Part shown: positions 17,148 to 25,778 of the stretch, piece after piece
How positions within the stretch are numbered: the first letter of the stretch is position 1
How the letters are laid out: every line of letters starts with the position of its first letter
Assembly: GCF_003987335.1 (NCBI RefSeq)
Contig: NZ_PIPK01000005.1
Coordinates: 1 to 64,000 of the forward strand
Source of the DNA: Aliidiomarina maris
Lineage (GTDB): Bacteria > Pseudomonadota > Gammaproteobacteria > Enterobacterales > Alteromonadaceae
Length of the DNA: 64,000 nt
Reading direction: 5' to 3'
The notes under the pieces: model-generated
The model's input: only the letters and a program-made list of their open reading frames with translations
The model's database searches: none
What the model was told of the DNA's origin: nothing
Program-made: the position numbers and the translations under genes

Positions 17148-17283
17148 GTGTCTGCTATTTAGGTTTTACCCTAGATTTTACAGGTGTTGATGCCGAGTAA
17201 GCGGTACAGGCCACAGAACCGGAACAAACCAGACGCAATGAGCGCAGCACCGAGTATTCACTGTCCTTAAAGTATAGTTATAA

Positions 17284-17580
17284 ATGCGCAAAACAGATAA
17301 AAAACGAGACAACGACATCATTCGGGCGTTAACCGAGGTGTGTGAACAAGCCAAGAACGAGCACCTTGGCTTCGCGTGGTTGACCCATGAAGCGAACCAC
17401 CAAAAGCTAGTTGCGACCTTGCAAGTCACTTTGGTGTTTGACGAGTACATATCCGACGCGCAACTGCTGGCTGGGTTACAAGCTTTGGTGCCGCGTGTTC
17501 AACAAGCGCTGGCGCCGATTATCGGTGCAACCTTACCCGCCCGCCAGATTCATGGCCGCCGCGAACACGCACTGCACTGA
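17284..17580 (+). CDS. Conserved hypothetical protein
   Basis: 98 residues opening MRKTDKKRDNDIIRALTEVCEQ. Short proteins with this opening occur in Alteromonadales and relatives, sometimes labelled Fis-like, but I see no helix-turn-helix that justifies that label. It has a mixed helix/strand pattern with no membrane segment. It is a single gene. Confidence 0.7.
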   Translation: MRKTDKKRDNDIIRALTEVCEQAKNEHLGFAWLTHEANHQKLVATLQVTLVFDEYISDAQLLAGLQALVPRVQQALAPIIGATLPARQIHGRREHALH

Positions 17581-17729
17581 GAGACGCAAGCTAGGTGGCG
17601 AAATCTAGTGTCATCGCAGGGTCCAGTATTTTCGTCAACGCTAAAGGGTCCGAGCTAAAATGTGTATGCGCCAAGCTGGGTGGTTGTGCGTGCTCGGTTT
17701 CGATTGCAAGTGATAGTGACATAGACACC

Positions 17730-18143
17730 TCAGGACAATGCGGAATCATGAAATTGCGCTTTTAGAAAGCGACGGTTTTTCCAATGCGCGATAAACACCA
17801 AGCTACCTCCGAGAATGCCCATGACACTTTCAATTGGCCCATGCACGCTTAGGCTGGCAAGTAAAATCAGCATGCCGATAGCGGCGAGTTTGAGTGGGGT
17901 GCGGTATTGATAGCGCTTGGCGGATTTAAATACCGTGCTGCCAATCAGCACTAACATCGGCACGAATAGCAGTACGTGTACCCATTCACTGGTGAACGCG
18001 GTGGTCAACAGCCCCGTGCCGGCTAAAAGGAACACCACGGGTGCGGCGATACAATGCACGATACATAACCCCGATAACCAAAGTGCGGCGGTATCTTGTT
18101 TGACGGTTTGCATGTGTAAGCAATCAGTGAAAGCTGTTTCCAT
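17730..18143 (-). CDS. MerC-like membrane protein
   Basis: 137 residues, or about 127 if translation starts at the internal ATG at 18116. Four hydrophobic helices are visible, with the MerC-type Cys-Xaa-His pattern in LSGLCIVHCIAAPVVFL on the first. Plasmid MerC imports mercuric ions. Chromosomal relatives are often linked to zinc-responsive genes, and the decayed permease on the other side of the shared promoter region belongs to a type found in such clusters. No mer operon is present, so mercury resistance is not implied. Confidence 0.75.
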   Translation of the reverse strand: METAFTDCLHMQTVKQDTAALWLSGLCIVHCIAAPVVFLLAGTGLLTTAFTSEWVHVLLFVPMLVLIGSTVFKSAKRYQYRTPLKLAAIGMLILLASLSVHGPIESVMGILGGSLVFIAHWKNRRFLKAQFHDSALS

Positions 18144-18160
18144 GAGTGTGTTGGTGAGGC

Positions 18161-18175
18161 GTTATGCGTGATAAC
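18161..18175. promoter_or_regulatory. Inverted repeat GTTAT-N5-ATAAC upstream of the MerC-like gene
   Basis: GTTATGCGTGATAAC is a perfect 5-bp inverted repeat around five bases, located in the divergent region between the MerC-like gene and the permease remnant. Its half-sites resemble those of gammaproteobacterial Zur boxes, but the spacing is 5 rather than about 3, so it is only a weak candidate. Confidence 0.25.
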
Positions 18176-18204
18176 AGTCGGTTAAATCGGTCAGCGCGCG
18201 CGGT

Positions 18205-18888
18205 GTGCGCATTGCCTGGACAGTGCCGATTTCCTTGGGGGATTCTCACCGTGGTTATCGCGTCATCGGCACCACTACCGATTATTTTGAGCATTTTAAA
18301 TACGCCGACCGGCGTGCGTTACAGTTTCGTGAGGGCGTTGAGTTTGACGACTTATTTGACGTCGTGCTGGGTGCTGAGGTGGCGCGTGAATTGGGTTATC
18401 GCTTAGGTGATTCGCTGACCTTAAGCCATGGCATGGGCTCCACCAGCTTTATGCATCATGCCGACTTGCCGTTTCGGGTCAGTGGTATTTTGCAGCCAAC
18501 GGGTACACCGGTGGGTATGGACTCGCGTGTCGCTAGTTTTATGGTGCAGCGGCAAATTAACCAATACCGTCAAGAGCCGTTATCGGCAATTTTGCCGGGT
18601 GTGGCCTTGGGCGAATTATGGCAGATGCTTGGCACTGTCGAACGCCTGCTGGCGTTGGTGAGTTATTTAGTTCTGTTCTCTGCTTTCGCGGGGCTGGTCA
18701 CTATGTTGCTTGCTTCGATGAAAGAGCGCCAACGCGAAATAGCGATTTTGCGGGCATCAGGGGCGCGACCTTGGCATATATTTAGCCTGATTCAACTTGA
18801 GGTGGTGGTGATCACACTGCTGGCGTTCACTGTGGCAGTTGCGGCGTACCGCCAAGCCCTGACTCAGAGCTTGGCACCACGGGTTTAA
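18205..18888 (+). pseudogene. Decayed ABC-transporter permease (FtsX/MacB type)
   Basis: The frame begins inside a periplasmic domain (WTVPISLGDSHRGYRVIGTT) with no preceding membrane helix. It continues through LGAEVARELGYRLGDSLTLSHGMGSTSFMHH, then jumps from the TGTPVGMDSRVASF region to the FtsX-type membrane part (SMKERQREIAILRASGARPWHIF). The last helices are missing, so the first ~80 residues and the end are gone. This permease type accompanies a DUF2796 (ZrgA-like) protein in zinc-regulated clusters of Vibrio and relatives, but no ATPase or DUF2796 gene remains here. I take it as a remnant. Confidence 0.7.
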
Positions 18889-18911
18889 ACGAATCTGCAC
18901 TGGGCAAGCAT

Positions 18912-19565
18912 TTACTCGCTCAGTGCGGACTTAATCTTGTTGGCAAAAGCGACCCACTTTTCACGCAAAGTTTTGCGCTCTTGAATACTTAACGAGCCGA
19001 GTATCGACATTCCTTCAATGGTAATGTGAGGCGCTTGACGGCCGCCTACGGAGGGCGCTGTGTTGTCCGTTGAACTTAGCACGCCCGCCATTCGTGTCGA
19101 CACGTTAACGCCTTCAGGAACCCAGATTTCGGTGGAATTGAGTACGCCTTTAATTTCAATGGTGACGTGTTGGTGGGTAAAAATCGCTTCGCTAAAGTCG
19201 AGGTCGACGGAACCTAACACGTTGTAAACCGTGAGGTGGCGAGGCACCACCCACTTGCCTTTGCGCTCTTCGCTACTTAATACACACACTAAGCGCTCGC
19301 TATCTTGCTCGCCAACCGCTTGGTATTGTGGGCCTAACTGGGTGTCTTTATACCGACTGTACTGGCTGTCGGCTTCCATCGGTAAATCCGCGACTAAATC
19401 GACCAAGTGCTGATGTGATTCACTGTAGGTCGCTTCGTCGAGGCGTCTTTCAAACGCTTCCGCCGAAATGACGCTGTGGCTGTAATTCACAATAAGCTTA
19501 TCGATGGTCTCTTCACGGACCTGCTCAATAGGGCGGTCTTCTAATTTGACTGGCATGGCGTTCAC
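18912..19565 (-). CDS. DUF1707/LiaF-like protein
   Basis: 217 residues. The N-terminal ~60 residues match DUF1707 (RPIEQVREETIDKLIVNYSH, then SAEAFERRLDEA). The C-terminal part is the beta-solenoid-like LiaF C-domain (YNVLGSVDLDFSEA, then VTIEIKGVLNSTEIWVPEGV and GGRQAPHITIEGMSILGSLS). In Firmicutes LiaF restrains the LiaRS cell-envelope stress system. Gammaproteobacterial versions are soluble, without the LiaF membrane helices, and have unknown roles. No signal peptide is seen. Confidence 0.85.
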   Translation of the reverse strand: MNAMPVKLEDRPIEQVREETIDKLIVNYSHSVISAEAFERRLDEATYSESHQHLVDLVADLPMEADSQYSRYKDTQLGPQYQAVGEQDSERLVCVLSSEERKGKWVVPRHLTVYNVLGSVDLDFSEAIFTHQHVTIEIKGVLNSTEIWVPEGVNVSTRMAGVLSSTDNTAPSVGGRQAPHITIEGMSILGSLSIQERKTLREKWVAFANKIKSALSE

Positions 19566-19734
19566 CTTTCGTACTTGGTTTTATCAGTATGATAACAAGT
19601 GAGTAAGCAAGCAACGCGCCAATCTTTATCTAATTGATAAATATAGATTTAATGAAGACTAGGTCGGTATGAGTTGGGCAAACTGCGAAATTTCAGTGAA
19701 ATTCGCCAGTTTATTGGTGACTTAGCGTGAGGTA

Positions 19735-20160
19735 TTAGCGGTTCACAACTTCGTGATGCATAGGGGCTAGCAATGCTAATAGACGGTTCTGTGCGCCAAT
19801 CGCGATACCTTGATCGTCCATCGCCAGTTGTAGCGCTTCCACCAACGCATTGAAATCCGAGCGGGTAATGTTGAGCCCTGTGTGCGAGGTGACCATGTCA
19901 TCACCGCTATATACACAAGGGCCGCCCGCCAGTTCACAAAACTGCTCTGTGAGCATTTGGTGCAAGCGCGCAAGATCGGTTTGTTCAAAGTGATGGCTAA
20001 TGCGACGGTCTTCTACCAAATTAATCACAAAGCGCTCGTTGAGTTGGTCAATGCCCTCCAGCTCGCCCAAGTCTTGGTATAAGCTTTGCGCCGATGTGCT
20101 GGCGCTAAAACTGAGCAGGAAAAACACGCTCGCTGCACTGAATAAAGCTTTGATGTTCAT
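19735..20160 (-). CDS. Exported group I truncated hemoglobin
   Basis: 141 residues with a signal peptide (LLSFSASTSAQS), then the 2/2 globin fold. ELAGGPCVYSG is the GGP loop of group I globins and SHTGLNI holds the proximal His. The B-helix reads RFVINLVEDRRISHHF; by my alignment the usual ligand-stabilising Tyr B10 is Val, which would change oxygen or NO handling. Export to the periplasm is unusual for the family. It is the last gene of an operon with DUF3034, an EAL protein and a cupredoxin, 12 bp after the DUF3034 gene. Confidence 0.85.
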   Translation of the reverse strand: MNIKALFSAASVFFLLSFSASTSAQSLYQDLGELEGIDQLNERFVINLVEDRRISHHFEQTDLARLHQMLTEQFCELAGGPCVYSGDDMVTSHTGLNITRSDFNALVEALQLAMDDQGIAIGAQNRLLALLAPMHHEVVNR

Positions 20161-20172
20161 GGTGTTTGCTCC

Positions 20173-21021
20173 TTAAAATGCAGCTTGTAAGCTTAAATAA
20201 TAACCCTGCTGACTGGTTAAGCCTGCGATGTCACCCAAATCGACGAAGGCGCCAGTCACTGACACCGACTTGGTCGGGAACCAGGCGATAAATGCGGTCA
20301 TCCAATCGTCTTCTTTGGCAAAACTTAAGTTGTCAGGCTTTTGGCGATACTCTAAACCAACCGCCAGTGAACGGTGTAAAAATACCCCGACCGCAGCTTC
20401 TGCGACCAATTCGTAGCTATCTGACTCGTCACCGCCAAAGCCTAACAAACCGGTTTGGTTGGCACGGGTTGCACGCACGGTCGCGTTGGCTAACCAAGTG
20501 CGGTCAAATGGGCCGGCCAGCCAAGCGCGACTGACGGCAATATATGCGTCCCAATCAGAATCGCGCTGTGCGCCTACGGCCTCTGGCAAGCCGAAACGGT
20601 TGTTTTGCTTGTACTGCACACCCAGACTAATTTGCGGTAAGCGGTCGAAAATTAAATCACCAGCCAGGCGATACTTAGCGCCAATAACGTTTTGGTTGAG
20701 TTCACCGCCAATGGTGCTTAAATCAAAGCTTTGGCGCGCTACGGAAAACTCGAAGCGGTTGTCAAAACTAAAGCTTGCTGCGGTTACGCTTAAGTTAAAG
20801 TCATCGACGGATGCGCGGCTTAAACTTACAGTGCCGCCCCATTCGCCTTCTTCCGCATAGCCGGACATAACGGCCCAAGGCACAATACCGCCACCAGCGC
20901 TGCCTTCCACCGTGGTGACGCCACCCGTTGCTAATAAGCCACCACCGGCGGCATGGGCCTGCGTGCTGAGCCCAAGGCACAGCGCTGACGCGATGGCTAA
21001 AGTTGAGTATCGTAGATTCAC
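20173..21021 (-). CDS. DUF3034-family outer-membrane-like protein
   Basis: 282 residues with a signal peptide ending in TQAHAAGGG, then glycine-rich and amphipathic strands ending in YYLSLQAAF, the aromatic C-terminus of an outer-membrane barrel. It matches DUF3034, whose function is unknown. Its start overlaps the end of the EAL gene by 4 bp (ATGA arrangement), so the two are translationally coupled. Confidence 0.85.
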   Translation of the reverse strand: MNLRYSTLAIASALCLGLSTQAHAAGGGLLATGGVTTVEGSAGGGIVPWAVMSGYAEEGEWGGTVSLSRASVDDFNLSVTAASFSFDNRFEFSVARQSFDLSTIGGELNQNVIGAKYRLAGDLIFDRLPQISLGVQYKQNNRFGLPEAVGAQRDSDWDAYIAVSRAWLAGPFDRTWLANATVRATRANQTGLLGFGGDESDSYELVAEAAVGVFLHRSLAVGLEYRQKPDNLSFAKEDDWMTAFIAWFPTKSVSVTGAFVDLGDIAGLTSQQGYYLSLQAAF

Positions 21022-23351
21022 TGGGTGTCTCCTGAATGAGGCTTGTTATGCAACATCGCGCCAATATCGGTACGTTCGACCCACGCGGTTAAATCAGCTG
21101 CTGCTAGTGGTTTGCTAAAATAATAGCCCTGAATAATATCGCATTTGCGCTCAATCAGCTCTACTAACCCAGCATAGTCTTCGACGCCCTCAGCCACCAC
21201 ACTTAAGCCCAAACGATGGGCAAGCTTGATGGTAGAGGCGACAATAATTTGATCATCGGTGCTGGTGGGTAAGTCTTTAATAAATGTGCGATCAATTTTC
21301 AGCTCGTCTGCTGGCAATTGGCGTAATTGTTCTAGCGACGAATAGCCGGTGCCATAGTCGTCTACGGCAACTCCGACCCCAGCTTTGCGCAAGCGCTGTA
21401 AAGTTTGAATGGCCGTTTTAGGGTCCTGCATCACCGCACTTTCAGTGACCTCAACCAATAGTAATTGGGGTTTTAACTGTGCTGCGGACATCGCGTGCAG
21501 AATTCGGCTGTCGAGCGCCTCATCAGACAAATCGGCAGCAGACAGGTTGACGGACATACGCAGCGTCAGGCCTTGTTGATGCCACTCTGCGGCTTGTCGA
21601 ATGGCTTCATCAACCACCCAATGCGTAAGCTTAAAGATTTCACCAGATTGTTCAGCTAGTGGGATAAACTCCATCGGGCTAATAAAGCCTAATTCGGGAT
21701 GAATCCACCGAATCAGCGCTTCAACGCCGTACACCGACTCAGTACTCAGCGCTATCTGGGGTTGATAGACCAAAAAGAATTGCCCTTGCTCAATCGCATT
21801 GGGCAGTGCGGCGGCGATCTGAAGCTTACGTTGATACGGTTTGTCGTCACCTATTTGGAAGGTTGCATACTGAGCTTGGTTGGCTTTGGCTTGCATGCGT
21901 GCAAATTGCGCCTGGCGCAATAATTCATCAAGGCGCTTGGCAGTATGCGGATGCAATGCAACCCCGGCAGACAATTTAACCGTATATTGGACGTGCTGAA
22001 TCGTTAGCGCACTGCTCGCGTGCTCAAGTAAGGTCGCGAAGTTGCTGGCCGACGGCGTGCCTGTTTGCATATCCAGAACCACAAACTCGTTGCCAGCCAA
22101 GCGAGCAGCCCACTGGCTAGGGCTTAATTGCTGGCGTAATCGATTCGCGAACTCGCGCAGTACCTCGTCGCTAACCGACTGTCCGAACATATCGTTCAGC
22201 TGACGAATATTGTCAAAATTCACCACCATCAAGGAGAATTCAGTGTCCTGCTCAATCAGCGCATTGACTTTGTCATGTAAAAAACGCTGGTTCGGTAACT
22301 CTGTCAGCAAGTCATGTGTTGATTGGAAGTAGATACGCGTTTCACGCTCGGCAATGGAATGCTGCATAGCGGTGAAGCTGTCAGCCAGCATACCTAGTTC
22401 GTCTTTGGCCTTATATTGAATCGTCGCATCATAGCGGCCTTTGGCGATGTAATTGGCTGCAGTTGCCATCATTCGAACTGGATTGGCTATCTGACGCCCA
22501 GTGACTAAGGCGAGCAGAATACTGGCCAACAAGGTCACTAACGCGACTAGCAATAACTGTTGGCGCAATGGCACAAAGGGTCTGGATGCGTCTTCTACCG
22601 AGGCACTAATCAGCACTTTGATCAATTCCTGTTGCGACGCATTTTCGCTCAGCACAAACCAGTCGCCGGCAAGATCTTGATTGCTTAGCCAGCTGTCGAC
22701 TTCTGCTTGCGGTAAGCTCCAGTCCAGCTCGCTGGTACTGAGTAACTGTGAGCTGGAAGCTAGCAGGCTGGCACTTGTTGGATTAATCCGGATAAAGCTT
22801 AAGTGGTTACTAGTAATTTGGCGTAATTCGTAGGCTAAGTCGTCATTGATCATGAAACCTAACACCACATGCCCCAATAGATGTGGCGCACGTACGGGAA
22901 CCCCAACCAATTGGTATAAATCACTTTCTAATACGGTAAAACCAAACCCAGCATCTGAACTTTGGGTTGCTCTCAGGAAAGCATCCGGGTCGTCAATATC
23001 ATGGGTACTGACCAGTACTTCGCTGTCGGGTGAAATTAAGGTAATAAGTTCAGCGTCAATCCGCTGACCATGGTTAATCAGCGCACTTAAAATGGTGTTT
23101 TCATCGCCGCTTGCCACGGCTTGGCGAAAGCCAAAGTCGTCAGCAAGCACCGCAGCGGCTTGCGTTAGCTGACTTTCCCGTTGTTCGAGTAACTGAAATA
23201 AGACGCGCTCACTGACCTCAAGTTGGCGCTCAACATTTTGGCTCACACTGGCTTGGGTGGCTAAAAAAATCGCCACGATGAGCACGCCCAGAGAGAGCGC
23301 GACTAAACCACTTAACGATAGGAGTAGTTTGGCGCGAAAGCTAATTGCCAC
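21018..23351 (-). CDS. Membrane-bound HAMP-GGDEF-EAL cyclic-di-GMP phosphodiesterase (degenerate GGDEF)
   Basis: 777 residues. A TM helix at about 8-30, a ~230-residue periplasmic sensor, a second TM at about 265-285, HAMP, a GGDEF domain whose signature reads LAGNEFVVL, and a C-terminal EAL domain. The EAL residues look complete: VEALIRW, MSVNLSA, VEVTES, VAVDDYGTGYSSLEQL, LKIDRTFI and VAEGVED. It probably hydrolyses c-di-GMP, with the changed AGNEF site unable to make it but perhaps binding GTP. The gene overlaps the upstream cupredoxin gene by 11 bp. The operon partners suggest that the sensor or output concerns periplasmic copper, oxygen or NO; that is inference. Confidence 0.9.
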   Translation of the reverse strand: MAISFRAKLLLSLSGLVALSLGVLIVAIFLATQASVSQNVERQLEVSERVLFQLLEQRESQLTQAAAVLADDFGFRQAVASGDENTILSALINHGQRIDAELITLISPDSEVLVSTHDIDDPDAFLRATQSSDAGFGFTVLESDLYQLVGVPVRAPHLLGHVVLGFMINDDLAYELRQITSNHLSFIRINPTSASLLASSSQLLSTSELDWSLPQAEVDSWLSNQDLAGDWFVLSENASQQELIKVLISASVEDASRPFVPLRQQLLLVALVTLLASILLALVTGRQIANPVRMMATAANYIAKGRYDATIQYKAKDELGMLADSFTAMQHSIAERETRIYFQSTHDLLTELPNQRFLHDKVNALIEQDTEFSLMVVNFDNIRQLNDMFGQSVSDEVLREFANRLRQQLSPSQWAARLAGNEFVVLDMQTGTPSASNFATLLEHASSALTIQHVQYTVKLSAGVALHPHTAKRLDELLRQAQFARMQAKANQAQYATFQIGDDKPYQRKLQIAAALPNAIEQGQFFLVYQPQIALSTESVYGVEALIRWIHPELGFISPMEFIPLAEQSGEIFKLTHWVVDEAIRQAAEWHQQGLTLRMSVNLSAADLSDEALDSRILHAMSAAQLKPQLLLVEVTESAVMQDPKTAIQTLQRLRKAGVGVAVDDYGTGYSSLEQLRQLPADELKIDRTFIKDLPTSTDDQIIVASTIKLAHRLGLSVVAEGVEDYAGLVELIERKCDIIQGYYFSKPLAAADLTAWVERTDIGAMLHNKPHSGDTQ

Positions 23352-23982
23352 GGTTTAGGGTTCTCCGGCGAAACCGGGAATCAAGTTCGGAATCTGTGGT
23401 CGGCGCTGGTTGCCTGACGTTCACTTGGAAGCTACCCGTTTGAAGCGCTTCGTGCGTGTAAGTAACAGGTTGTGGTTGCATGCCTTGCTCCAGCATCCAG
23501 CGGTGCCACACGTGCCAACTGCCGTCTGCAGTGTAATTCGCTGGCAGGCTGAGCGCGCCATTCGCGTCGGACACTGCATAGGTGTCGGCACCGATAAGAA
23601 TATAGCCGACCATTTGGTCATGAATATTGCAGCCGACAACCACGAGGCCTTGCTCAGGAAAGTCCATGGTGCGGCTCTCACCCGTTGAATACAACTGGAA
23701 TTCAAATGGGCGTGGACTTGAAAACGAATAGACATGATGGCGCACAGCGTCATTGTTAGGGAAGTCGATTTTGTCGCCCTGCTGTATGACCAGTAACAGG
23801 GGCGAAAATTGGTGATTCTTTTGCTGCATTTGAAACTGCTGAGGTGCAGCTGGCGGGGTAAAGTTTTGCTCAAAGCGAACCAGCACAGCATCGGCCAAAG
23901 GTGCGCCCGAGGCATCGGTGACGCTCACAGATGCGGGTGCAGCAACTGCTAGAATGGTGCTTATCCATGCGCTGAGCATCAT
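23341..23982 (-). CDS. Exported cupredoxin-like protein (methylamine-utilisation-protein type)
   Basis: 213 residues with an N-terminal signal peptide. Type I copper ligands are visible: His in NNDAVRHHVYSF, then Cys, His and Met in VVGCNIHDQMVGY. The family is often annotated as methylamine utilisation protein, but no mau genes are present. It is the first gene of the four-gene operon. A periplasmic electron-transfer or copper-sensing role is likely. Confidence 0.85.
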   Translation of the reverse strand: MMLSAWISTILAVAAPASVSVTDASGAPLADAVLVRFEQNFTPPAAPQQFQMQQKNHQFSPLLLVIQQGDKIDFPNNDAVRHHVYSFSSPRPFEFQLYSTGESRTMDFPEQGLVVVGCNIHDQMVGYILIGADTYAVSDANGALSLPANYTADGSWHVWHRWMLEQGMQPQPVTYTHEALQTGSFQVNVRQPAPTTDSELDSRFRRRTLNRGN

Positions 23983-24064
23983 CGTTTCTCCAAAATTAGA
24001 ATAAGCATATATTTGCTTTTACTATACGAAAATGCAAGCTGAATGGGCACGCCCAGCGATAAAA

Positions 24065-24092
24065 AAAGCTGGGCACCTAGATGCCCAGCTTT
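24065..24092 (-). terminator. Rho-independent terminator after the minus-strand PepSY-like gene
   Basis: AAAGCTGGGCA and TGCCCAGCTTT form an 11-bp stem with a CCTAGA loop. On the minus strand the stem is followed by a run of seven T residues. It ends transcription of the gene at 24126-24563 before the cupredoxin operon. Confidence 0.88.
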
Positions 24093-24125
24093 GCTGTGGT
24101 TGCTGCTGTGTCGAGACGTTATATC

Positions 24126-24563
24126 TTAGTTCAGGCTCTGAACTCGGATGTTAATTTCGACTTTACGGTCATTCGCATCGCGACCCTCGACTTCGATGCG
24201 ACCATCTTGCTCGATTTCAATTTCATCAACTCGGGCAAAGCCTTCTTCTTGAGCCAAGGCAAGTATTTGATTGACTTGCTCAAAGGTTAAGCCCCAAGGT
24301 TGCACAACCGTGCGTTGACGCTTTTCTTCCAGCACATCGTTGCCATCGAACTCGACCTCTAAATACCAGCCGTCTTCACCCCAGCCGTCCACTTCAATGC
24401 GGCCACGACCTTCATACTCAATTTTTTCAATATGGGTGAAGCCAAAGTTTTGTGGCCCTTGTAATGACGCTTCAGTAATGTTTGCCTGTGCAGAGAAGGC
24501 GACAGCCGCGCCAAATACACCAGTGGCTAATGCGATGTTGATCATAGATTGTTTGATAGTCAT
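24126..24563 (-). CDS. Exported PepSY-like protein
   Basis: 145 residues with a signal peptide (GAAVAFSAQA). The mature part has two tandem units of the PepSY-like strand-helix-strand pattern, one ending in GRIEVDGWGEDGWYLEVEFDG and one in GRIEVEGRDANDRKVEI, joined by a helix with LTFEQVNQILALAQEEGF. Proteins of this kind often accompany PhoP/QseB-type two-component systems, as here, where it is divergent from the PepSY-regulator-kinase operon. The 160-bp intergenic region holds both promoters. Confidence 0.75.
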   Translation of the reverse strand: MTIKQSMINIALATGVFGAAVAFSAQANITEASLQGPQNFGFTHIEKIEYEGRGRIEVDGWGEDGWYLEVEFDGNDVLEEKRQRTVVQPWGLTFEQVNQILALAQEEGFARVDEIEIEQDGRIEVEGRDANDRKVEINIRVQSLN

Positions 24564-24722
24564 AATTGACTCCTTATCTTGTGACAGTTATTTGCATCAA
24601 ATGATTGGCATCAAAGGATGCGATATCTCGAAATTGCAGAGTCACTATAACCAAGTGCAGCTGTCACGGTCGTGAACACGATTGTCATCTTTGGTTCATC
24701 TTTCCCGTGGGATACTACCCCC

Positions 24723-25070
24723 ATGAAAACACGTATCTATAGCATCATTTTGAGTGCCGTATGCGCGCTCTATTTAATCCCTTCCTCGCCTGTGGCACTC
24801 GCTTCAGGGGCGAACCCTTACCAGTTGGTGCAGCGCGGGGAGATTAAACCTCTTGAGGATATTCTGCAGCGCTTACGGGAAAGTTACCGTGGCGAAATTA
24901 TTGATATTGATCTTGAATATGACGACGGAATTTATATTTACGAAATTGAGATGATTGGGCCTCAGGGGCAAAAGGCTGAATTTGAGTTTGATGCTGCCAC
25001 CGGTGAGCTCATATCAGTTAAAGGCAAGCGGTTACAGCAGATGCGTATTCAGGAAAGGGTGCTGCGATGA
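24723..25070 (+). CDS. PepSY-domain protein upstream of a two-component system
   Basis: 115 residues from the ATG at 24723; an earlier in-frame start at 24672 has no credible leader. A signal peptide (ALYLIPSSPVALASG) precedes one PepSY unit (DILQRLRESYRGEIIDIDLE, then GQKAEFEFDAATGELISVKG). Its end overlaps the response-regulator start by 4 bp, so it is part of that operon and may modulate the kinase from the periplasm. Confidence 0.85.
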   Translation: MKTRIYSIILSAVCALYLIPSSPVALASGANPYQLVQRGEIKPLEDILQRLRESYRGEIIDIDLEYDDGIYIYEIEMIGPQGQKAEFEFDAATGELISVKGKRLQQMRIQERVLR

Positions 25071-25738
25071 AAGTGCTAGTGGTTGAGGACGACCGCACCT
25101 TAGCGGAGCGACTATGCGAACTACTGCAAGCCGACGGCTTTCGCGTCGACGTGGCCAACACAGGTGCGGATGCAGACTTCTTAATTCAAACTGAGCGCTA
25201 TGACGCCTTAGTGCTTGACCTTGGTTTGCCCGATGGTTCAGGGGCGAACTATTTACAGCAATGGCGTGATGCTGGCATCGAATTGGTCACCTTAATTCTG
25301 ACTGCCCGCAGTAGCTGGAGCGACAAAGCTGCAGGCTTTAATGCTGGGGCAGACGACTATTTAACCAAACCCTTTGAGCCAGCTGAGCTGTTATTTCGTC
25401 TAAAAGCTATGATTCGTCGCGCCAAAGGGCATGCGCATCCGCAGTTACAAATTGGCGAGTTGCAGCTCAATACTCACCTCAATCAAGTTTTACTGCACGG
25501 CTTGGCGCTTAAACTGACAGCCCAGGAACTACGTTTGCTGAGTTACCTTATGCATGCTGCACCTGCCATTGTTAGCCGCACCGAACTTGCTGAGCACGTC
25601 TATGAACGCGACAAAGAGCCGGATTCGAATGTAATTGACGTGCAAATCGGACGCCTACGTAAAAAGTTGGGCGGCGACTATATTGTCACTGAGCGCGGTC
25701 AGGGGTATCGACTTGTTGCGCCCCGCCCAAGTGATTAA
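25067..25738 (+). CDS. OmpR/PhoP-family response regulator
   Basis: 223 residues. The receiver domain carries EDD at residues 7-9, phospho-acceptor Asp in LVLDLGLPDG (about 51), Thr in LILTARS and Lys in YLTKPF. The C-terminal winged helix ends in VIDVQIGRLRKKLGGDYIVTERGQGYRLV. It resembles PhoP/QseB/PmrA. It is coupled to the PepSY gene upstream and the kinase downstream. Confidence 0.93.
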   Translation: MKVLVVEDDRTLAERLCELLQADGFRVDVANTGADADFLIQTERYDALVLDLGLPDGSGANYLQQWRDAGIELVTLILTARSSWSDKAAGFNAGADDYLTKPFEPAELLFRLKAMIRRAKGHAHPQLQIGELQLNTHLNQVLLHGLALKLTAQELRLLSYLMHAAPAIVSRTELAEHVYERDKEPDSNVIDVQIGRLRKKLGGDYIVTERGQGYRLVAPRPSD

Positions 25739-25778
25739 CCCATGAGCAGTAACCCATGAGCAGTAACCCATGAGCATT
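25737..25778 (+). repeat. 14-bp triple tandem repeat carrying three ATG codons at the kinase start
   Basis: AACCCATGAGCAGT is repeated at 25737-25750 and 25751-25764, then as AACCCATGAGCATT at 25765-25778. The three ATGs (25742, 25756, 25770) fall in three different frames because 14 is not a multiple of three. The first two open five-codon peptides (MSSNP then stop) and the third starts the histidine kinase. The first unit overlaps the regulator's stop codon. Confidence 0.95.

Noticed and set aside
17284-17580. Fis-family regulator
   Set aside because: No Fis-type helix-turn-helix is visible in the 98 residues.
18161-18175. Zur box
   Set aside because: The inverted repeat has a 5-bp centre instead of the spacing in known gammaproteobacterial Zur sites, so it is listed only as an unassigned inverted repeat.
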